64,000 bases of DNA from Clostridia bacterium (GTDB lineage Bacteria > Bacillota > Clostridia > Oscillospirales > CAG-272). This document shows positions 58,880 to 64,000 of the stretch, in pieces. The notes under the pieces are model-generated. The model was not told the origin of the DNA, did no database searches, and saw nothing but the letters and a program-made list of their open reading frames with translations. The DNA is taken from positions 1 to 64,000 of the forward strand of contig JAFYLH010000006.1 in the NCBI GenBank assembly GCA_017537175.1, in the 5' to 3' direction. Each line of letters starts with the position of its first letter. The first letter of the stretch is position 1. A program made the position numbers and the translations under genes.

Positions 58880-60073
58880 TTAACCTTTCATAAATTCGGT
58901 GACCAGCTCACCAAGAATTTTTATACCCTCTGTTATCTGCTCCTCAGAGGGGGTAGCATATGTAACGCGGAAGGCATCCGAGCCTGCCGCAGTATCGCAA
59001 TTGAATGCGGTGCCGGGAACTACTGCCACCTTGCGCTTCAGCGCAGCCTGTACAAACTCGTTAAGCTCTATTCCCTCGGGCAGAGTGCACCACAGGAATA
59101 AGCCGCCCTCGGGACGGGTATATTTTACACAATCCGGCATATACTTGTCAAGGGCTTCAAGCATTACACCGCACTTGTGTCTGTAGAGATCCTGTATAGA
59201 CTTGATGTGGGCATCAAGATCGTACTGCTCAATATAGTCGGCACAGATCATCTGGGGCAGCATGGGTGTATGAACATCCTCACCCTGCTTTGCCACAACT
59301 ATTTTCTGCATCAGCTGCTGATTGGCACAAAGGAAACCGATACGCATACCGGATGAAAGTACCTTGGAGAAGGAGCCGCAGTAAACAACGATACCCTCGG
59401 TATCCATAGACTTGAGTGTAGGCAGCTCCTTGCCGTCAAAGCGAAGCTCACCGTAGGGGTTGTCCTCAAGGATAACCACACCGTAGCGCACAGCCAGCTC
59501 ATAGACCTCGCATCTGGTCTTAAGCGACATTGTTCTGCCGGTGGGATTCTGGAATGTGGGGATAAGGTAAAGCAGCTTTACCTTGGGGTCGTTTTTAAGT
59601 GCCTCTTCAAGAAGGGCTGTATCTATGCCGTCATCGTTCATGGGAATACCCTTAACAACTGCACCGTTTGAACGGAAGGAGTTAAGGCTTCCAATAAAGC
59701 TGGGATTCTCGCAGAGAACGGTGTCACCCTCATTACAGAGAGTCTTGCAGGTAAGCTCGATACCCTGCTGACCGCCGGATACGATTATTGTCATATCGTC
59801 GGGACGTCCTATGCCGAACTTTTGGTCCAGGCGCTTTGCCACAAGCTCACGGAGCTTGGGGTATCCTTCGGTAATACCGTACTGCAGAGCCTTTACGGGA
59901 TCTGTCTTGAGTATGTTGTCGGATATCTTCGCTATAGCATCTATAGGGAAGGATTCGGGTGCGGGATTACCCGCAGCAAAAGCTATTATAGAAGGATCTG
60001 TGAGACTCTTGAATATCTCACGGATCGCTGAAGGCTGCATGTTTTTCAGCTTGTCGGAAAAATTGTAATTCAT
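58880..60073 (-). CDS. PLP-dependent aminotransferase, class I/II
   Basis: 397 residues. Fold-type I aminotransferase: FAAGNPAPESFP near 33, SGGQQGIELTCKTL near 100, PTFQNPTGRTMS near 170, the Asp in LEDNPYGELRF near 205, the PLP Lys in GSFSKVLSSGMRIGF near 238 and the C-terminal Arg in DAFRVTYATPS near 372. It belongs to the 2-aminoadipate/aromatic-type group without a DNA-binding domain; the substrate is uncertain. GAGAGGA precedes the ATG. It is first in the unit with trpS and wecA/tagO. Confidence 0.88.
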   Translation of the reverse strand: MNYNFSDKLKNMQPSAIREIFKSLTDPSIIAFAAGNPAPESFPIDAIAKISDNILKTDPVKALQYGITEGYPKLRELVAKRLDQKFGIGRPDDMTIIVSGGQQGIELTCKTLCNEGDTVLCENPSFIGSLNSFRSNGAVVKGIPMNDDGIDTALLEEALKNDPKVKLLYLIPTFQNPTGRTMSLKTRCEVYELAVRYGVVILEDNPYGELRFDGKELPTLKSMDTEGIVVYCGSFSKVLSSGMRIGFLCANQQLMQKIVVAKQGEDVHTPMLPQMICADYIEQYDLDAHIKSIQDLYRHKCGVMLEALDKYMPDCVKYTRPEGGLFLWCTLPEGIELNEFVQAALKRKVAVVPGTAFNCDTAAGSDAFRVTYATPSEEQITEGIKILGELVTEFMKG

Positions 60074-60158
60074 GATAATTCCTCTCTTGGTATTTCCTAA
60101 TTACCAATTATAACATATAATGATACAATATTTCAATAATATAGTATAAATTTTTGTC

Positions 60159-60187
60159 TTGAAACTTAACATTTTTTATGTTAGAAT
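60159..60187 (+). promoter_or_regulatory. Promoter
   Basis: TTGAAA 60159-60164, 17-bp spacer, TAGAAT 60182-60187. Confidence 0.55.
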
Positions 60188-60214
60188 AGGTACAATACAA
60201 AAAATATGTCATAG

Positions 60215-60233
60215 GGGCGGATATTATCCGCCC
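60215..60233 (+). promoter_or_regulatory. 5'-leader hairpin
   Basis: GGGCGGAT pairs with ATCCGCCC around ATT, in the leader of the gene at 60262. There is no T-run, so it may stabilise the transcript or bind a regulator; the function is unknown. Confidence 0.4.
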
Positions 60234-60261
60234 GCCACACCCATAATATCGAGGCATAAAA

Positions 60262-60936
60262 ATGAAAAAAATAGGAAGTATCCTCAGCTGGACCGTAACC
60301 GGAATTGCAATTGCAATAGTTATACTTATCGCCGTCCTCTTTGCCCTTGACGGGGACGGAGATATAAGTAAGCTCACCTGGACTGAGGAAATGATCGAGG
60401 AATATGAGAAATACCCCGAGGAATTCAGGGTAGAATATATCAAGGCATATGAAGATGAAAGGACCTTTACCGAGGACGGATATTTTTCGGTAAGCAAGTC
60501 AAGGTATATCCCCGCACTTTCCCAATGGCAGTTTACTATCAGGTATAACCACAGCACTCTCAGATACCTTTCTGAGGAAAGGGGAGAGGAAATGGCGGTG
60601 GAGGATGACCACTTTACCTTTGCCCTTGTGGATGACAAGGGAAATGTATACCGCGATTTTGAATATAAGAAAGAGACCAAGGGCCGCTATACCTATTACA
60701 GATTGGTATTTGATTCCGTCAATATAAAAAAGGTCGACGATATACAGATAATGATATACTGTATAGCCGATATAGAGGGAGAAGAGCTTCCCAAAATAGC
60801 CGTGGGTAAGCTGCCTCTTTATTATTCTGTATTTGAGCGTAAGGATTATAAATTCAAAAAGGAGCTTCCCGAGGACATGAAGCCCACAGAGGGCTTTACT
60901 TCGGGGGATGAGCTGTTGAAAGGAAAAACAAAATGA
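60262..60936 (+). CDS. Membrane-anchored extracytoplasmic protein, unknown
   Basis: 224 residues. One N-terminal membrane helix (about 8-28) followed by an acidic stretch and a soluble domain with alternating strands (SQWQFTIRYNHSTLRYLS, FTFALVDDKGNVYRDF, RYTYYRLVFDSV) suggesting a beta-sandwich. I do not recognise the family. The next gene overlaps its stop (ATGA), so the two are coupled. The leader contains a hairpin. Confidence 0.7.
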   Translation: MKKIGSILSWTVTGIAIAIVILIAVLFALDGDGDISKLTWTEEMIEEYEKYPEEFRVEYIKAYEDERTFTEDGYFSVSKSRYIPALSQWQFTIRYNHSTLRYLSEERGEEMAVEDDHFTFALVDDKGNVYRDFEYKKETKGRYTYYRLVFDSVNIKKVDDIQIMIYCIADIEGEELPKIAVGKLPLYYSVFERKDYKFKKELPEDMKPTEGFTSGDELLKGKTK

Positions 60937-61589
60937 TTTTAGACTCTAAAGAAACTACAGTTGCGTACCGCTGTCCCCATTGCGGTGCGGGAGTAATGAG
61001 CGTTGTGGGTATTTTTGCTCTGTCGGGTGATATGATCAAGCTTAAATGCTCCTGCGGCAAAAGTGAGCTTATGCTTCAGTACTCAAAGGACAAGAGTGTG
61101 CGTATAACCGCACCCTGTATCATATGCCCCAAGCCCCATAACTACAGCGTTTCTACAGGCGTGTTCTTCTCAAATGAGCTTTTCAGGCTGGGATGCACCT
61201 ATACAGGACTTGATATCTGCTTTATCGGCTCAAAGGATGCGGTTCTTGAGGCGTTGAAGGAAAACGAATCAATGCTCCTGGGTATGTTCGAGGAGGCAGG
61301 TGTTACAAGCCTTGATGCACTTCACAAGGAGGACCGATTTGACGATGCAGACGATCCCTTTGTGGAGGATGTTATCCGCTTTATGCTTGCTGAGCTTAAG
61401 GAGGAGGGCAGTATCCATTGTAAGTGCGGAGAAGGAGAGCTGCCGAAGTACACCTTTGAGTTTGTCGCCCCCGACTATGAGGATATACGCATAATCTGCG
61501 AGACCTGCGGAGGCTCGGTGACTATTCCTATGACCAGCGCCGTCAATGCCGAAGCATTTCTGGGCTTGGATGAATTATATCTTAAGTAA
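60933..61589 (+). CDS. Zinc-ribbon cytosolic protein, unknown
   Basis: 218 residues. The N-terminus has CPHCG and CSCG (about 14-44), a middle CIICP, and the C-terminal part CKCG and CETCG (about 167-200), so up to three zinc-ribbon-like pairs. The region between is helical (DAVLEALKENESMLLGMFEE). No catalytic motif seen. Translation is coupled to the membrane-anchored protein upstream. Confidence 0.7.
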   Translation: MILDSKETTVAYRCPHCGAGVMSVVGIFALSGDMIKLKCSCGKSELMLQYSKDKSVRITAPCIICPKPHNYSVSTGVFFSNELFRLGCTYTGLDICFIGSKDAVLEALKENESMLLGMFEEAGVTSLDALHKEDRFDDADDPFVEDVIRFMLAELKEEGSIHCKCGEGELPKYTFEFVAPDYEDIRIICETCGGSVTIPMTSAVNAEAFLGLDELYLK

Positions 61590-61615
61590 AAAAACAGCCG
61601 AAAGGCTGTTTTTTT
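61588..61615 (+). terminator. Rho-independent terminator
   Basis: AAAAAAACAGCC pairs with GGCTGTTTTTTT around GAAA; the stop TAA overlaps its first bases. Confidence 0.92.
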
Positions 61616-61620
61616 GATTG

Positions 61621-61649
61621 TTGACATATTAATGCATAGGTGTTACAAT
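61621..61649 (+). promoter_or_regulatory. Promoter of large secreted protein
   Basis: TTGACA 61621-61626, 17-bp spacer, TACAAT 61644-61649, directly after the preceding terminator. Confidence 0.7.
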
Positions 61650-61679
61650 TAGATTATCGAATTATACAGGGAGAATGTT

Positions 61680-64000
61680 ATGAAAAACTTTGTAAGAATA
61701 ATGTCAGCAATCCTGTGTGTCTGTATGCTTATGCCTATTTGCGTTTTTGGTTATGCAGGCAATGTAACACAGAATCCCGCTGTCAATATGCCAAAGGGTA
61801 CCCCTACCCTTGACGGCGATATAGAAGCCACGGGGGTGTGGTCGGAGGCGGCAGATGTAAACGATGCCACTCTCGGTCGCTTTTGGGGATTAAATGCTCC
61901 CACCTCTACCGCAAAGGTATATTTTGCTTATGATACAACCGGTCTTTACTTTGCTGCCGACATTTATGACCACAGCATAGCAAATTCTTTTGTAGCAACA
62001 ACGGGGTATGATAATATAAATAATTCCGGATCAAGCCGTCCCTATGGCTGGAACGGTGATGTAATGACCCTTATGCTTGACCCTATGGGCGTGTTTGAAA
62101 AGAATACCTCTAAGCAGACCACACCCTGGTATAATATTGGTATTATGTCTGACAACACAGTCAAGGTTTACCGTTCACAGGTAAGCGAAAAGGATATTAC
62201 CTCCTCGGTTACTGCCAAGGGCAAGGTAACAGAAACAGGCTGGTGCTTTGAGGTTTGTATACCCTGGTCGGTGATAGTTGCAGACGTAAAGTCGCTGGGT
62301 CTTGCCGTAACGCAGGCACAGCTTACAACTATAAGCTCTGTATCCCGTGCAGCCTGTATGTATATGGACAGATATGTTACCTCTTCAGGTACGGTCGACA
62401 CCTGGGGGCGTTTTATAACCGTATGTGAGTCCACCTATGACGGTTACAACGGCTGTCATACCAACGGTATTTCCGCCAAGGCATATGGTCTTACCCTTAA
62501 CCACGCAGACGTGGGTCACCGCTGGGGCGACTGGGTAGTTACCAAAGAGCCTACCTGTACGATGATGGGCTCAAAGGTTAAATACTGTTCCCACTGTACC
62601 GAGATACAGACCTCTCCCATTATGCCCACAGGACACAGCGCAGGCGAGCCTGTTGTAACAGATGTTACCTGTACAGAGAACGGCTCGGTTATTACCTACT
62701 GTACCAAGTGTGATGCAGTCCTCTCAGAGGAGATTGCAGAGGCACAGGGTCACATTATGAGCGATTGGGTTATAATCACCGAGGCAACTGAAAGCTCAAA
62801 CGGACTTAAGCGCAAGAGCTGTGCAAACTGTGATTATACCGAGGAAGAGGTCATCCCCGCACTTGCAGTACCCTATGTAAGTACATCCAATTATGTTATG
62901 AATATCACCCTTGCAGACGAGATAAAGGATATCAGATTTGCTATGGGTACATATAACACCCCTGCCGAGATCAAGGCGGCAGAGGGTAATGTTGCTATAG
63001 ACAATAAGACTCTTATAAACGGAACAGTTGACGGAATCTACAGCTACGAGCTTGCCAAAGAAGGCGAATATACCGTCTGGATAAGAATGAAGGACGGCAA
63101 AGAGTATTTCGTTCACTTTGCAGTAGACAACATCAAAACCTACCTTACCTCCTACGGCGTTAAGATAACACTTAACGATTTAAGAGGTGACGTCAAGGAT
63201 TTCTTTATTGCCAAGGGCGAGTATAAGACCTATGCAGAGGTCAAGGCAAACTATATAGTTAACGTTACCTCGGTCAAGATAGCGGGCAAGCACGATTATA
63301 CCTATACGGTTTCACAGCCGGGTATTCATACCGTACTTATCCGTTACACCGACGGCACAAGCGAGTATCTCTATATCGATCTTACCGTTGATAAGCCTGC
63401 ATTTACTCCCAACGGCCTGCAGTTAGTTGTTTCCAATATACCCGATCTTAAGGTCATCCGTACTGCCTACGGTACATACAATACTCCCGGTGACACCAAG
63501 CGTGCCCAGGGTGCCCGCAACTTCTCTGACAAGTCTGTTATCAAGGGACAGGATCCCTATACCCTTCAGTACCGTGAAGAGGGTATGGTAACGGTTATCG
63601 TTGAATATAACAACGGCTACGTTGAGGCTTATCATTATAACGTAACAAAGAAAAAACCTGTTCTTGCTCAGTCGGCAGGCAAGCTGACCTTTACCAACCT
63701 TGACGGACTTGTAAATCTCAGATACGCTATGGGTAAGTATACAACCTCTTCTGAAATTAAGAATGCAGAGGGCAGCGTAACCTTAAAGGCAAGCGATATC
63801 GACGAAAACGGAAATATAGTTATCAAGGGTCTGCCCGCAGGACTCTACAGCTTTGTGGTGCAGTATGACGATGACAGCTACAACTATTATCTTGTCACCG
63901 TAGAGGATGCCTTTGCCGACAGCATCGAGATAGGCTCTAACCGTCAGATGCTTTGGGATGACACTATCATCAACGAAAGCGACGGCAGCTATAGCATCGT
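61680..64000 (+). CDS. Large secreted repeat protein, 3' end outside window
   Basis: 773 codons are visible and the frame is still open at the window end. Start ATG 61680 has GGGAGA upstream. A signal peptide (about 1-25) is followed by a family 9 carbohydrate-binding/DOMON-like domain (about 38-235: TPTLDGDIEATGVWSEA, AYDTTGLYFAADIYD, WCFEVCIPWSVI). Residues about 280-390 hold three CxxC units (CSHC, CTKC, CANC) with GH and W motifs like those of the SLH proteins. From about 397 on there are four ~85-residue modules with AxGxYxTxxEIKxA, related to the end of the gene at position 1. A carbohydrate-binding surface protein is likely; no anchor or enzyme domain is seen yet. Confidence 0.85.
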   Translation, partial: MKNFVRIMSAILCVCMLMPICVFGYAGNVTQNPAVNMPKGTPTLDGDIEATGVWSEAADVNDATLGRFWGLNAPTSTAKVYFAYDTTGLYFAADIYDHSIANSFVATTGYDNINNSGSSRPYGWNGDVMTLMLDPMGVFEKNTSKQTTPWYNIGIMSDNTVKVYRSQVSEKDITSSVTAKGKVTETGWCFEVCIPWSVIVADVKSLGLAVTQAQLTTISSVSRAACMYMDRYVTSSGTVDTWGRFITVCESTYDGYNGCHTNGISAKAYGLTLNHADVGHRWGDWVVTKEPTCTMMGSKVKYCSHCTEIQTSPIMPTGHSAGEPVVTDVTCTENGSVITYCTKCDAVLSEEIAEAQGHIMSDWVIITEATESSNGLKRKSCANCDYTEEEVIPALAVPYVSTSNYVMNITLADEIKDIRFAMGTYNTPAEIKAAEGNVAIDNKTLINGTVDGIYSYELAKEGEYTVWIRMKDGKEYFVHFAVDNIKTYLTSYGVKITLNDLRGDVKDFFIAKGEYKTYAEVKANYIVNVTSVKIAGKHDYTYTVSQPGIHTVLIRYTDGTSEYLYIDLTVDKPAFTPNGLQLVVSNIPDLKVIRTAYGTYNTPGDTKRAQGARNFSDKSVIKGQDPYTLQYREEGMVTVIVEYNNGYVEAYHYNVTKKKPVLAQSAGKLTFTNLDGLVNLRYAMGKYTTSSEIKNAEGSVTLKASDIDENGNIVIKGLPAGLYSFVVQYDDDSYNYYLVTVEDAFADSIEIGSNRQMLWDDTIINESDGSYSI

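Noticed and set aside
58874..60110. A T-box leader for trpS
   Set aside because: trpS begins six bases after the aminotransferase gene, and the region before that gene shows no T-box features or terminator/antiterminator pair.

Overview
The window reads as a chromosomal segment of a strictly anaerobic, endospore-forming Gram-positive bacterium of the class Clostridia (gut-type, Oscillospirales/Eubacteriales-like; this placement is inference). Supporting genes are pyruvate:ferredoxin oxidoreductase, both dipicolinate synthase subunits (spore dipicolinic acid), S-layer homology (SLH) proteins, a TagO/WecA-type undecaprenyl-phosphate sugar transferase, VanY-type carboxypeptidase, a BlaI/M56 pair and RNase M5. 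Promoters are TTGACA-N17-TATAAT-like, Shine-Dalgarno sites are strong, and most transcription units end in clear hairpin terminators. I saw no rRNA, tRNA, CRISPR array, transposase or phage gene.

Layout. 1-3285 is the 3' end of a giant extracellular repeat protein built from 600-bp coding repeats. 3417-10151 holds a Gfo/Idh/MocA oxidoreductase, a cysteine synthase, a 240-nt structured element, a membrane protein and nifJ. 10271-20305 mixes small-molecule and envelope genes: LMW phosphatase, CE2-like esterase, acyltransferase with a zinc ribbon, second oxidoreductase, GpsA paralogue, AEC and PnuC transporters, SGNH hydrolase, beta-lactamase-fold hydrolase. 20393-23035 is an iron-uptake feoA-feoB-Cys-rich operon with two copies of one palindrome. 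23046-28795 contains a YerB-type lipoprotein, a YgjV-like protein, an SLH/NlpC-P60-like protein and a HAD + SIS pair. 28853-35101 is a BlaI repressor, an M56 membrane protease and three tandem SLH paralogues. 35182-40016 is an operon of a pyruvate-kinase-like protein, VanY, GH30 and GH20. 40113-41545 is dpaA-dpaB. 41824-49873 carries a DUF362 ferredoxin protein, an aldolase, an alpha/beta hydrolase, and DUF1934-holA-rnmV-gtrA. 49897-56568 has a corrinoid-activation-type protein, GpsA, a second copy of the structured element, and a protease/lipoprotein/membrane-protein operon. 56593-60073 (minus) is wecA/tagO, trpS and an aminotransferase. 60262-64000 has two hypotheticals and the 5' part of another large secreted repeat protein.

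Most notable: (1) two ~240-nt intergenic elements (5460-5702 and 52731-52969) that share loops and linkers but differ in their helices by compensatory changes, each followed directly by a terminator-like hairpin: a candidate undescribed structured RNA or non-autonomous element. (2) Short 7-8-nt tandem arrays sitting at gene 3' ends, in several cases supplying the stop codon and a short C-terminal tail, including the same tail on two unrelated proteins. (3) An unnamed ~85-residue extracellular module present three times in the first gene and four times in the last. (4) A sensor protease and repressor placed directly before a tandem S-layer gene family that shares a new C-terminal motif.
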